Of a stretch of DNA of 64,000 bases, positions 41,833 through 50,454 are shown in pieces. The stretch is taken from positions 23,844 to 87,843 of the forward strand of contig NZ_BMSY01000021.1 in NCBI RefSeq assembly GCF_014649395.1, read 5' to 3'. Position 1 is the first letter of the stretch. Each line of letters starts with the position of its first letter. The translations under genes and the position numbers were made by a program. The notes beneath the pieces are model-generated. The model did not search any database. It was given only the letters and a program-made list of their open reading frames with translations, and had not been told where the DNA came from. The DNA is from Streptomyces aureoverticillatus. GTDB lineage: Bacteria > Actinomycetota > Actinomycetes > Streptomycetales > Streptomycetaceae.

Positions 41833-42440
41833 CGGCCGCACCCAGGCCCAAGGCGGAGCGCCGGCCGAAGATCGCACACGGGATGAAGGTCGCGCACCGG
41901 ACAAAGGTCGCACCCAAGGCGATCGGGGCCACGCTGTGCGCCGTGGCCGTCGCGCTGCTTGCCGGCTGCGGGGTGCGCCCCACCGGTGTCCTGGACGGCG
42001 GCGAGGCCGCCGGTGGGCTGACCAAGGGGCTGCGTCTGTACTTCGTGTCCCAGACGGGACGCCTGGAGGCGGTTTCGCGCCCCGAGATCCCGGCGTACAA
42101 GGTCACCGACCCCAACGGCGTCATCAAACTCCTCGGATCGGGCCCGACGGACGCGGAACGCGCGTCCGGTCTCACCACCCTGCTGTGGTCGGGCGGCCAG
42201 GCGGGCGAATACAGGGCCACGGTCGACGGCGACGCGGTCACCGTCCACGTCCCGCAGGCGGACCTCTCGGCCTCCGCCGTGGAGGACCGGAACCTCATGG
42301 GCCAACTCGTGTGCAGCATCGCGCGGGCACGCGCCATCGCCGACGACAACGGCACGACACGGACCGACGACATCCGGGTCACGGTGCGACCGCAGGACGG
42401 ACGGTCGGAGACCTACGTCTGCTCGGACTTCCTGAAGTGA
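41829..42440 (+). CDS. Lipoprotein coupled to the two-component system
   Basis: 203 aa. Lipobox LLAGC near residue 41 within LCAVAVALLAGCGVRPTG, preceded by a basic, repetitive n-region (KIAHGMKVAHRTKVAP). The mature part shows a GerMN/LpqB-like pattern (GLRLYFVSQTGRLEAVSRPE, TDAERASGLTTLLWSGG, MGQLVCSIARARA) and ends near an unpaired pair of cysteines. ATG 41829 overlaps the kinase stop by 4 bp. It may modulate the kinase from outside the membrane. Its last 62 bp overlap the convergent GlxA-type regulator gene. Confidence 0.85.
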   Translation: MTAAPRPKAERRPKIAHGMKVAHRTKVAPKAIGATLCAVAVALLAGCGVRPTGVLDGGEAAGGLTKGLRLYFVSQTGRLEAVSRPEIPAYKVTDPNGVIKLLGSGPTDAERASGLTTLLWSGGQAGEYRATVDGDAVTVHVPQADLSASAVEDRNLMGQLVCSIARARAIADDNGTTRTDDIRVTVRPQDGRSETYVCSDFLK

Positions 42441-43452
42441 GGACGCGTGCAGCCTCTGGGGCCCGCCCGCGATGGCCGTCGCGCCGCCGGAACGTCGCGC
42501 GGTACACACTCGGCTGCTGACCCGTGTGTTTGGCGAAGACTCCGCTGAACGCCCCGGGGTTGCCGTACCCGACGTCGGCGGCGATGCTCGCCACGGTCCT
42601 GTCGGTCGTCTCCAACAGGTGTCGGGCACGACGCACCCGGGCCGCGTGCAGATAGGCCAGTGGCGTTTCACCTGCTTCGTCGCCGAAGCGGCGGAGCATG
42701 GTCCTCGTGCTGACTCCGAACTCGCGGGCGAGGGCGGGCAGGTCGTACCGAGCCCCGAGGTTCTGGTCGAGCCACCGCTTGACACCGGCGGAGAAGCCTT
42801 TGCCCACGGTGGGCAGGAGCCCGATGTCGACGTAGGGGGCCTGCGTGGAACGCGCGTCGTCGAGGAGCGCGATGCGCGCGGTGCTGCGGGCGACGCGGGG
42901 GCCGTCGTGCTCGCGGATGAACCGCAGCGCGAAGTCGTACATCGCGCTGAAGGCCGCGGTCGTCGTCACTCCTCGGTCGGTCACGACCAACTCCTCGGAG
43001 CGGACCCGCACGTCGGCGTACCGGCGCGCGAGCCGGTCCGCGTACAGCCAGGACGTCGTCGCCTCCCGCCCGTGCAGCAGCCCGGCCTCAGCGAGCAGGA
43101 ACGCGCCGACACAGATCGACACGACCGCGGTCCCGGAAGCCGCCTGCGATCGAATCGAGGCCGCCTCCGGACCCAGGTTCGCCAGTGTCGCGTCGAGATC
43201 GAGCGTGGGGGAGATCTCGAAGCCCGGCACGATGAGCACGTCCGCGGGACGGACCGCCGAGACGTCGATACGCGAGCCGCCGGACGCGCTCACCCGACGG
43301 CGGGGCGAGACGACCGACGCCTCGTAGGACGGCTCGATCACCCCCTGCGCCACGGCCACATGAGTGGCCATGGTCAAGAGATCCAGGATCCCGAACACCT
43401 CCGACGCGAAGCAGCCCGGGTAGGCCAGCACACTCACACGCAGCGGACTCAC
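42379..43452 (-). CDS. GlxA-type regulator (DJ-1/PfpI plus AraC HTH)
   Basis: 357 aa. N-terminal DJ-1/PfpI-like half (VSVLAYPGCFASEVFGILDL; ADVLIVPGFEISPT; TAVVSICVGAFLLAEAGLLH with the nucleophile-like Cys) and C-terminal AraC HTH (LPALAREFGVSTRTMLRRFG; IAADVGYGNPGAFSGVFAKH). GTG 43452 has GGAGG 6 nt upstream. Divergent from the dienelactone-hydrolase-like gene, so a local regulator. The C-terminal ~35 residues beyond the HTH are basic and overlap the lipoprotein gene. Confidence 0.88.
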   Translation of the reverse strand: MSPLRVSVLAYPGCFASEVFGILDLLTMATHVAVAQGVIEPSYEASVVSPRRRVSASGGSRIDVSAVRPADVLIVPGFEISPTLDLDATLANLGPEAASIRSQAASGTAVVSICVGAFLLAEAGLLHGREATTSWLYADRLARRYADVRVRSEELVVTDRGVTTTAAFSAMYDFALRFIREHDGPRVARSTARIALLDDARSTQAPYVDIGLLPTVGKGFSAGVKRWLDQNLGARYDLPALAREFGVSTRTMLRRFGDEAGETPLAYLHAARVRRARHLLETTDRTVASIAADVGYGNPGAFSGVFAKHTGQQPSVYRATFRRRDGHRGRAPEAARVLTSGSPSRRRSPTVRPAVAP

Positions 43453-43549
43453 GCGACACCTCCGGCGCCCACAGGGTGGCGACATCACCGCGACACATGG
43501 CGATCTCGCCGCTTCTCAGCGGACTCAGCCTCTCGTCATCCTTTCCGTC

Positions 43550-44386
43550 ATGACAACCACGCGAGGGCAGCGCGACCCGTTGACGGACTTCTCCCGCAGA
43601 ACCGTCAGCGTCGACGACACCAGCAAGACCGTGTACGTCGCCGGGTCCGGACCGGCCGTCATCCTCATGCCCGAGATGCCGGGCATCAGCCCCGACGTCG
43701 CGCGGTTCGGGCGCTGGGTACGCGACGCCGGCTTCTCCGTCTACCTGCCCTCCCTCTTCGGCGTCGACGGTGCCTATCCGCTCGCCGAGGCATTCGAGAC
43801 CGTCGTACGACGCGCCTGCGTCAGCGCCGAGTTCCGCGCGTTCGCCGGCGGCGGCACCAGTCCCGTCGTCGCCTGGCTGCGCGGCCTCGCCCGCCTCGCG
43901 CACACCGAGTGCGGCGGCCCCGGCGTCGGCACCGTGGGACTGTGCTTCACCGGCAACTTCGCCTTGACCATGGCGCTCGAACCCGCGGTCATCGCGCCGG
44001 TGGTCAACCACCCGTCGCTGCCGCTCGACGACCCCGGCGGCCTGGAGATCGGCGCCGAAGACGCCGCTGCCCTGGCCGAACGCGTACAGCGCGACGGACT
44101 GAAGGTTCTCGGCTACCGGTTCGACAACGACAAGTGGTGCACCGGCCGACGGTTCGCGGCCTACCAGGCGCTGCTCGGCGACGCCTTCGACGGCCGCGTT
44201 CTTCCCAGTGAGACGGCGAACACGGACCCTCCACCCTTCTTCCGTGACGTCGTCGGATGCGCCCACAGTGTCGTCACCGCCCACCTCGTCGACCGAGAGG
44301 GCCACCCCACCGTCCAGGCCCGCGACGAGATCATCGCCTTCCTGGCCGACCGGCTCGGGAGCCGGGTGAGCGGGCGGGAACCGTAG
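43550..44386 (+). CDS. Dienelactone hydrolase family protein
   Basis: 278 aa, alpha/beta hydrolase of the DLH type: PAVILMPEMPGISPDVARFG near residues 35-54, nucleophile Cys in VGTVGLCFTGNFALTMALEP near residue 130, and His near VTAHLVDREGHPTVQARDE at the C-terminus. Cleaves lactones or similar esters in aromatic-compound breakdown; the true substrate is not known. Divergent from the GlxA-type gene. The gene ends directly before a GGAGCC hexanucleotide repeat. Confidence 0.88.
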   Translation: MTTTRGQRDPLTDFSRRTVSVDDTSKTVYVAGSGPAVILMPEMPGISPDVARFGRWVRDAGFSVYLPSLFGVDGAYPLAEAFETVVRRACVSAEFRAFAGGGTSPVVAWLRGLARLAHTECGGPGVGTVGLCFTGNFALTMALEPAVIAPVVNHPSLPLDDPGGLEIGAEDAAALAERVQRDGLKVLGYRFDNDKWCTGRRFAAYQALLGDAFDGRVLPSETANTDPPPFFRDVVGCAHSVVTAHLVDREGHPTVQARDEIIAFLADRLGSRVSGREP

Positions 44387-44432
<46 letters not shown>

Positions 44433-44495
44433 GCGAAGCGCCGGAGCCGAATCGGGTCGGAGTCGGCGTCGGCGGACCCTGCACCGGGCCGGGCG

Positions 44496-45728
44496 TCAAC
44501 GCCCGCAGAACTCCGTTCTGACGGCCGCGTCCTCGAGCCCCTGCTCGCCCCAGTCTCCGTTCCGGTTCATGGTCATCACGTGCCGTCCGTCCGCCGACGC
44601 CACCGTCCGGGTGGCCGAACCCGGGATCATGCCGCCGTGGCCCCAGACCCAGCAGCCCTTCGCCAGCTTGAAGTGCCGTATGCCCAGGCCGTAGACGTCT
44701 TCCGGCCCGCCGTGCCCCTTGTCCCCGTCGACGGGGACGGCGTCGAGCAACTGCCGCTGCTGAGCGGCCGGCAGCAGCTTGCCGGCGAGCAGCTCCGACA
44801 TGAAGGTGTTGATGTCGCCGACGGTCGATATGAGCTGCCCGGCCGAGAACGCCACCGTAGGGCTGAACTCCGTGACGTCACGCACCTTTGCCTGAGGTCC
44901 CTCCTCGAAGAGCGTCGAGTAGTGGGTGGCATGCGGGGCGGGCACCTTCGGGGAGGTGTCGGGCACGCTGGTGCCGTGCAGGGCGAGCGGTTCGATGACG
45001 AATCGCTCCACCGCGTCCTTGTACGTGCCGTCGGTGGCTCTCTCGATGACCATTCCGGCGAGGATGTAGTTGGTGTCCGAGTAGTCCCATTCACCGGGCT
45101 CGCCTGGTCTACTGCCCTGTTCCGGCTGGAAGTTCGGACGGTGCGCGAGCGCGATGTCGACCAGCTGCATGGGTGTCCACTTCTTGTGGCGGTGCTTGTC
45201 GAACTCGTCTCCCGCGTACTTGGCGCGGAAGCCCGCGTCCATGTTGTAGTCGAAGATTCCGCTGGTGTGGTTGAGCAGGTGTCGCACCGTGATGCTTTGC
45301 GGTCTGTAGCCCTTGCCGCGCACCACCCCGGGAAGCCACTTCTCGACGCTGTCGTCCAGCGAAAGCCTCCCTAGTGCTTCGAGCTTGAGAAGCACGACGG
45401 AGGTGAAGGACTTGGTCACGCTGGCGATACGGAACTTCTCGTCGGTGCCGCGCGGTTGGCCGGCGGCCAGGTCGCTGACGCCGGACCGACCGTTCCACGT
45501 TCCGTGAGCATCTCTGACCTGGGCGATGACGCCAGGCGTGCCCTGCTGGACGATTCGGTCCAACGCCGCCTGGAGTCGCGGGCGTTGCTTCGAGGAAGGT
45601 GGGGGCGCGTCAGCGCCGGCGGAGGTAACCGCGCCGGGAGTGACCACCGCGAGAGAGAGCGCGGCCATCGTGCTCAGGACGGCAAGGAGTCGGGTTGGTG
45701 AAGGGAGGCGAAGGTGAAGGCTGGGCAT
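44496..45728 (-). CDS. Secreted serine hydrolase (D-alanyl-D-alanine carboxypeptidase type, S12)
   Basis: 410 aa. Signal peptide (RLLAVLSTMAALSLAVVTPG, cleavage near SAGA). Active-site motifs: SVTK in FRIASVTKSFTSVVLLKLEA near residue 104, YSDTN in EWDYSDTNYILAGMVIERAT near residue 215 and HGG in WVWGHGGMIPGSATR near residue 366. Close in type to the Streptomyces R61 DD-peptidase: penicillin-binding, acting on peptidoglycan peptides or related substrates outside the cell. Paralogous in fold to the cytoplasmic enzyme at 5117. Confidence 0.9.
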   Translation of the reverse strand: MPSLHLRLPSPTRLLAVLSTMAALSLAVVTPGAVTSAGADAPPPSSKQRPRLQAALDRIVQQGTPGVIAQVRDAHGTWNGRSGVSDLAAGQPRGTDEKFRIASVTKSFTSVVLLKLEALGRLSLDDSVEKWLPGVVRGKGYRPQSITVRHLLNHTSGIFDYNMDAGFRAKYAGDEFDKHRHKKWTPMQLVDIALAHRPNFQPEQGSRPGEPGEWDYSDTNYILAGMVIERATDGTYKDAVERFVIEPLALHGTSVPDTSPKVPAPHATHYSTLFEEGPQAKVRDVTEFSPTVAFSAGQLISTVGDINTFMSELLAGKLLPAAQQRQLLDAVPVDGDKGHGGPEDVYGLGIRHFKLAKGCWVWGHGGMIPGSATRTVASADGRHVMTMNRNGDWGEQGLEDAAVRTEFCGR

Positions 45729-45898
45729 GACACAAGCTCACCAGGATGGTCGGCCGGGCAGTATCGGGGACGCCCCGGAGACACCTCGGGGATGTCACTG
45801 ATCCGTCCCGCATAGCACCCTCGACTCTCTCACCGTCGGTGCCTTCTTCCGCCTGTGCTCAAGCACCCCTGTGTTCGAGCCCTCTCGCCCTCAAGCCC

Positions 45899-47137
45899 TC
45901 AAGCCCTCAAGCCCTCACTTCCTCGCGCCCACCTTTGCGAGTGGGTTCGGATGAGGGTGGTGTGGGCGGCAGGACGGCCGGTGGTCGGGAGCTGCGTGGG
46001 CTCGGGCAGGGCGGGCCAGTAGTGCTCGGTGAACAGACGCGCGACGAGCTCGCCTCGGCTGGAGACATGGGTCTTGGCGAAGATGGTCTTGAGGTGGTCG
46101 CGGACCGTGTGCGGGGAGATGAACAGCGCGTCAGCGGTCTCCACGGTGCTCATGCCGCGTGCGATGAGCTGGGTGATCTGCAACTCCCGCGACGTCAGGC
46201 CGTACGCCTGGGCGATGAGGACGGCCAGGTCGGCGGCGGCCGCGGGCTCGATGACCAGCGCCACGGGGCCGGGCCGGTCGCCGGGGCCGGTCAGGCAGGA
46301 GGCGTGGCAGATCAGCCAGCGGCCTTCGGTGGTCTGGATGCGCATCCTGGCGGCGCCGCGGTCGTGACCACCGGCGACGGCCCGGGCCTGCAGTGCCGTA
46401 CCGATCAGCCAAATGGGCAGCTCAAGGCCCAGCGGTGAGGGGAAGGACGGCCCTTTGGGCAGCAGCGAGAGATGATGCCGCGCCTGGTCGTTGATCGACG
46501 TGGCTCGGCCGGAGGCGTCGAACAGGATCAGGCCGGGCGCCGGTGAGCCGGTGTCAGGTGTGGTCCTGGACGGGCGGGCGAGCGTGCGCAGCCGACTCGC
46601 CAACGGGCGGGACTGGTCGGCGAGCAGGGCGATCTCGTCCGGCTGGAAGGCGTCGGTGTTGGCGTTGGCGTTGGCGTTGGCGTCGGCCTCGTCCTTGGAG
46701 TAGGAGTCGGCGTCGATGGTGCGAAACAGGCTGACCAACCCCCACGGCAGCCCGTCGACCCGCAGGACGGCACGCAACTCGTCGTGGACACCCTGGCCCA
46801 GCAGCAGGCGGCGGAAGCGAGCGCTGCGGGCGGGAAGGTCGCCGGTGGCGGCGCGCAGCCCGGCCGCGGGCACGGCCGCGCGGGCCAGCTCGCTGAACGG
46901 CAGGACGTTCTCCTCCAGCAGCTCGCTCTCCCAGTAGGCGGCACACCCCTCGCCCAGGCCGACGTTCTCCACCAGCATCGGCGCCGTGATCAGGCCGGTC
47001 TCCGGGTCGGCAGCCGTCCACACCGCCGCTTGGAAGGGCACCAGCCGCCGCAGTTCGGCCGACGCCCGGCTGAACAACTCCAGTGCGTCAGTGGCCCGTT
47101 CTGCGGACGGAAGTACTGGCCTGCGTGGATCCGTCAT
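45899..47137 (-). CDS. LuxR-family regulator with GAF/PAS-like N-terminus
   Basis: 412 aa. The C-terminal LuxR HTH is YGLTSRELQITQLIARGMST then ADALFISPHTVRDHLKTIF (residues ~315-375). The N-terminal ~290 residues look like a GAF domain (LRRLVPFQAAVWTAADPETG) followed by a PAS-like part (PGLILFDASGRATSINDQAR). A hinge contains the short repeat DANANANANTDA. Divergent from the FAD/NAD(P) gene with a palindrome and tandem repeats between; probably its regulator. The 3' end lies in an AAGCCCTC repeat (45885-45915). Confidence 0.87.
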   Translation of the reverse strand: MTDPRRPVLPSAERATDALELFSRASAELRRLVPFQAAVWTAADPETGLITAPMLVENVGLGEGCAAYWESELLEENVLPFSELARAAVPAAGLRAATGDLPARSARFRRLLLGQGVHDELRAVLRVDGLPWGLVSLFRTIDADSYSKDEADANANANANTDAFQPDEIALLADQSRPLASRLRTLARPSRTTPDTGSPAPGLILFDASGRATSINDQARHHLSLLPKGPSFPSPLGLELPIWLIGTALQARAVAGGHDRGAARMRIQTTEGRWLICHASCLTGPGDRPGPVALVIEPAAAADLAVLIAQAYGLTSRELQITQLIARGMSTVETADALFISPHTVRDHLKTIFAKTHVSSRGELVARLFTEHYWPALPEPTQLPTTGRPAAHTTLIRTHSQRWARGSEGLRA

Positions 47138-47192
47138 GCGTGTCCCTCTCCGTGGCGGAGACCAGCGTGCCCCCCGGTGCCGCCCGGAACCA

Positions 47193-47210
47193 ACCCCTCA
47201 AGTGAGGGGT
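47193..47210. promoter_or_regulatory. 18-bp palindrome between LuxR and FAD/NAD(P) genes
   Basis: ACCCCTCA-AG-TGAGGGGT, perfect 8-bp arms, 56 bp upstream of the LuxR start. The arm length and 2-bp spacer fit a LuxR-type dimer site. Confidence 0.55.
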
Positions 47211-47284
47211 CATCGACGGCCCGCCACCCGCACGGAGGGGATGGGGCTCGCCGAGACCGTCGACGAAGGTCGGTGCCACGGCCA

Positions 47285-47359
47285 ACGGGCGCTGCGAGGC
47301 ACGCGACGGTCGCAGCGATGCACAACGGTCGCTGCGACGCACAACCGGCCGCTGACACG
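47285..47359. repeat. Tandem ~19-bp repeats upstream of the FAD/NAD(P) gene
   Basis: Four units starting at 47285, 47306, 47325 and 47344 with consensus ACGG[GT]CGC[TA]GCGA; the fourth is degenerate. They end 20 bp before the start at 47379. Possible operators of a cooperative regulator. Confidence 0.45.
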
Positions 47360-47378
47360 ACCATCGGAAGGGAAGAGC

Positions 47379-48980
47379 ATGCACATTGCGATCGTCGGAG
47401 GGGGAGCCGCGGCCGTCAGCCTGCTGGACGCTCTGGCCGCCAAGCAGGGCAGCGTGGACGATGAGCCCCGCACGATCACGGTCTTCGAGCCGTCACCGCA
47501 CCTGTGGCGGGGGCGGCCCTACGGCCCGGACCTCGACGCGGTGCTGGTGAACGCCCCGCCCGCCATCATGTCGATCCGCCACGGCGACTTCGGCCACTAC
47601 ACGGCCTGGCTGGGAGAGCGGGGTAGTGACCACATCGACGAGCTCCTGGGCGAGCCACTGGTCCCGCGCGCACTGTACGGCGACTACCTCGCGCAGTCCG
47701 CCGAGAAGGCGATGGCAGCCCTGAGCGAACAGGGCTGGGATGTGCGCGTCGTGGCCGCCGCGGTGAGCGAGGTCGCGACCGACATCACGCGCTCCGGCCC
47801 ACGTCGTCTCGTACTACGTACGCAGGAGAAGCAGGAGAAGCAGGAGAAGCAGGAGAAGCAGGAGAAGCAGGAGAAGCAGGAGAAGCAGGAGAAGCAGGAG
47901 AAGCAGGAGAAGCAGGAGAAGCAGGACACGCAGGACACGCAGGACACTCACGATCCGCAGCAGTACGAGGCGACCCACGTCGTGCTGTGTGTGGGCCAGG
48001 GGGCACCCCCGGATCTGTACGGCCTCGTCGGCAACCCCCGCTTCACGCGCGACCCCTATCCGCTGGCCGACACGCTCGACCGTCTTCCGACCGGGGGAGG
48101 CGTCGCGATCATCGGCAGCGGTCTGACGGCGGTCGACATTGTCACGTCGCTCGCCGCGCGCGGGCACCAAGGACACATCACGCTCCTCTCACGCAGCGGG
48201 CTGCTGCCGCACGTCTGGCAGCGCCCTGATGGCCGACGCCCGGAGCACATCACCGTGGAACGGCTGGCCACCCTGCACGCGGAGCGGGGGCGGGTCACGC
48301 TCGATGACCTGCGGGAGCTGCTGCGCGCGGAGTTGGCGGTCGCCGGGGAGGACGTCGATGGCCTCGTCGCCGAACTCCTGGCCACCCCGGCTCAGGACCC
48401 GGGCCGGCGGATCGAATGGCTCGCGCGGCAGATCGCCGCCGTCGACAGCCCTCGGATCGGCCGCCGGGTGCTCCAGGAGACGGCGCACACCGTCGGCCCG
48501 TACGCGTGGCGACTGCTGTCCGAAGCCGATCGCACGAGGCTGAGTCGCCACGTGCGCATCGCCACCAGTGTCGCTTCGCCCATGATTCCGGTGAACGCGT
48601 CGGTCCTGATGCGTCTGCTGGATTCCGGCCAGCTCACGATCACGTCGGGCCTCCAGGCGGTCGAGTCGGCGAACGGACGGTTCCGGATACGTCATGACGG
48701 CGGCGAGCGCACCGCGGAGTTCGTCGTCAACGCCGTGAACCCGCCACCGCACACAGTCCCGGCCGCGGCCCGGCACCTGGTCGAGTCCCTGGTGGACACC
48801 GGCCTGGCCACCCTCCACCGGCAGGGCGGACTGAGCCCTTCCGACCCACGCGTACAGGTGGTGGGAGACCTGGCCGCCACGGGCTCGTTCATCACCTCCA
48901 GCATCCCCGGCGTGGCAGCCCAGGCATCCCACGCCGCCGAGGCGCTGCTCACGCCTCCCCATCCACAACTCCAGGCGTGA
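47379..48980 (+). CDS. FAD/NAD(P)-binding oxidoreductase with an (EKQ)11 insert
   Basis: 533 aa. FAD-binding N-terminus MHIAIVGGGAAAVSLLDALA, conserved block WRGRPYGPDLDAVLVNAPPA near residues 47-66, a second Rossmann motif GGGVAIIGSGLTAVDIVTSL near residue 230, and a C-terminal VVGDLAATGSFITSSIPGVA; this is the NAD_binding_9/HI0933-like type. Residues ~150-182 are eleven perfect EKQ triplets plus DTQ repeats, in a loop before ATHVVLCVGQG. Substrate unknown. ATG 47379 with GGAAGGGAAG upstream. Divergent from the LuxR gene. Confidence 0.85.
   Translation: MHIAIVGGGAAAVSLLDALAAKQGSVDDEPRTITVFEPSPHLWRGRPYGPDLDAVLVNAPPAIMSIRHGDFGHYTAWLGERGSDHIDELLGEPLVPRALYGDYLAQSAEKAMAALSEQGWDVRVVAAAVSEVATDITRSGPRRLVLRTQEKQEKQEKQEKQEKQEKQEKQEKQEKQEKQEKQDTQDTQDTHDPQQYEATHVVLCVGQGAPPDLYGLVGNPRFTRDPYPLADTLDRLPTGGGVAIIGSGLTAVDIVTSLAARGHQGHITLLSRSGLLPHVWQRPDGRRPEHITVERLATLHAERGRVTLDDLRELLRAELAVAGEDVDGLVAELLATPAQDPGRRIEWLARQIAAVDSPRIGRRVLQETAHTVGPYAWRLLSEADRTRLSRHVRIATSVASPMIPVNASVLMRLLDSGQLTITSGLQAVESANGRFRIRHDGGERTAEFVVNAVNPPPHTVPAAARHLVESLVDTGLATLHRQGGLSPSDPRVQVVGDLAATGSFITSSIPGVAAQASHAAEALLTPPHPQLQA
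47826..47924 (+). repeat. In-frame (GAGAAGCAG)11 minisatellite
   Basis: Eleven identical 9-bp copies, encoding (EKQ)11, followed by two GACACGCAG copies (DTQ). The 9-bp unit keeps frame when copies are gained or lost, so protein length can vary. Confidence 0.95.
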
Positions 48981-49147
48981 AAGGCCACTCGCCACTCGGC
49001 GAGGCCTTCAGTTCGGAGGCAAGTGTCCGGATACGGCGACGGCCTCGTAATACGCCGCCGGGTGCCGCTTCCGGCGTGGGAAAATGTGTACTTCATGGTG
49101 TCGGCGGAACAGCGGAACGGCTGTTCGGCCGGATGACGGGGGGACAC

Positions 49148-50230
49148 ATGATTCAGGTGCTGTATGCCGAGAATTCCTGGAATCCGCTTGCTCAGACAGT
49201 GGAGTTGACCGGACAGGGGCTACGGGCCCGGGGGCGCACGACGCCCTTGAACGAGCTGCACTGGCCGGCGATGGCGGACGCGTACCGGCGCGGATACTGG
49301 CTCGGGGGCGGCGGCACGGAGCGCAGCCTGCGGGAGCTGCCCGACGGACCGTCCGTCGTGCCTGTCACACGCGTCACCGGCACCACGAAACCGGTGAAGG
49401 TCCGCAGGGCCGCCGAGTTCGCCCACCGGCTCGGGGAAATGGCGATCCAGCAGTGCGGCGGCCTCGCGCAGGTGGCGGCCCTGGCGGCGCAGGCAGAGGC
49501 CGAGGGCGTGCCGCTGTGGATGGCACGGCGGTACGCTCCCGGGCCCGCGGGCGCGATAGCGGTGGCCGTCGACCGCCGTCTGGTCCGCGTGGACGTATGG
49601 GGCCCGATGGCACCCGTCGTACGCGTCCGCGCTCCTCACGGACTGCGCAGCGCCGACAGGACAACGCCGAACCGGGGACTGGTGCTGACTGTGGGCACGG
49701 ACACCGCCACGCTGACCCTGACCAAGGTCTGGCGCAAATCCCGCAGCTTCGTCACCGTACGGACCTCGCAGCATCAGTGGGATCTGCAGCGCGAGAACAG
49801 CACCTCCTCGCGGCTGCTGCGCGACGGGCAGCAGGTCGCTCTCCTCACCCGCCCGCCGCGTCGGCGCCGTCCCGTGCCGGGCACGGTGCTGTTGCCCCTG
49901 TCCGACATCCGCCACGACAGCCACGACCCGCTCGACGCCGTCATGGCACACGCCTTCGCCGTCACCTTCGGCCTCGGCGACACCACCGGCGCCCACCGCT
50001 TCCGGACACAACCCACGCGACCCACGAACGAGGGCGAGCCGGTGGCGCTCGAGATCGAATGGGACACCGCCTGGTACAGCAACCTCGGCTGGGGCAGTGA
50101 CGACAACCAGTCCGGTGGCGGGGACGGCTGGGGCTCGGACGGCGGCGAAGGCGGTGGCGGCAGTGACGGCGGAGGCGGCGGGGACGGAGGCGGCGGAGAT
50201 GGCGGTGGGGGTGGCGGGGGCGGCGACTGA
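49148..50230 (+). CDS. Unrecognised protein with glycine/aspartate-rich C-terminus
   Basis: 360 aa starting MIQVLYAENSWNPLAQTVEL at ATG 49148, with a G-rich ribosome site 4-5 nt upstream. The middle is beta-rich (GAIAVAVDRRLVRVDVWGPM, RGLVLTVGTDTATLTLTKVW). The last ~45 residues are almost only Gly, Asp and Ser (GGGDGWGSDGGEGGGGSDG), a flexible tail. No signal peptide, membrane helix or known motif. It follows the FAD/NAD(P) gene by 167 bp on the same strand. Function unknown. Confidence 0.75.
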   Translation: MIQVLYAENSWNPLAQTVELTGQGLRARGRTTPLNELHWPAMADAYRRGYWLGGGGTERSLRELPDGPSVVPVTRVTGTTKPVKVRRAAEFAHRLGEMAIQQCGGLAQVAALAAQAEAEGVPLWMARRYAPGPAGAIAVAVDRRLVRVDVWGPMAPVVRVRAPHGLRSADRTTPNRGLVLTVGTDTATLTLTKVWRKSRSFVTVRTSQHQWDLQRENSTSSRLLRDGQQVALLTRPPRRRRPVPGTVLLPLSDIRHDSHDPLDAVMAHAFAVTFGLGDTTGAHRFRTQPTRPTNEGEPVALEIEWDTAWYSNLGWGSDDNQSGGGDGWGSDGGEGGGGSDGGGGGDGGGGDGGGGGGGGD

Positions 50231-50454
50231 GAGCCGGTCGGCCAGGTGGGCGAGTGCGATCACTACGCGATCACTACGCGGTCCCGGGCGCGTGGATGAC
50301 GTGGTCGGCGCGGCATGCCCTGTGCTGACGCAGCCCTGTGTCGGCGCGAGAGGCCTGTGCTCCCGTGCGCTCCCAGGGCGGTCTTGTGAACCGCCGGAGT
50401 ACCCGGTGAAGTGGCGGGGAGTCGCGCTGCTGAGCTGAGGGGAACGGACCGGCC

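Noticed and set aside
42472..43452. Reading the AraC-type gene as a plain AraC activator
   Set aside because: The N-terminal half has DJ-1/PfpI-like segments, so the GlxA type is the better call.
42472..44211. 579-aa plus-strand frame
   Set aside because: Antisense of the GlxA-type gene and out of frame with the dienelactone hydrolase.
47826..47924. CRISPR-like array
   Set aside because: The 9-bp units have no spacers; it is a coding minisatellite.
47684..48176. Cys/Phe/Ser-, Pro/Ala/Ser- and Leu-repeat frames on the minus strand
   Set aside because: All are readings of the 9-bp minisatellite of the plus-strand oxidoreductase in other frames.
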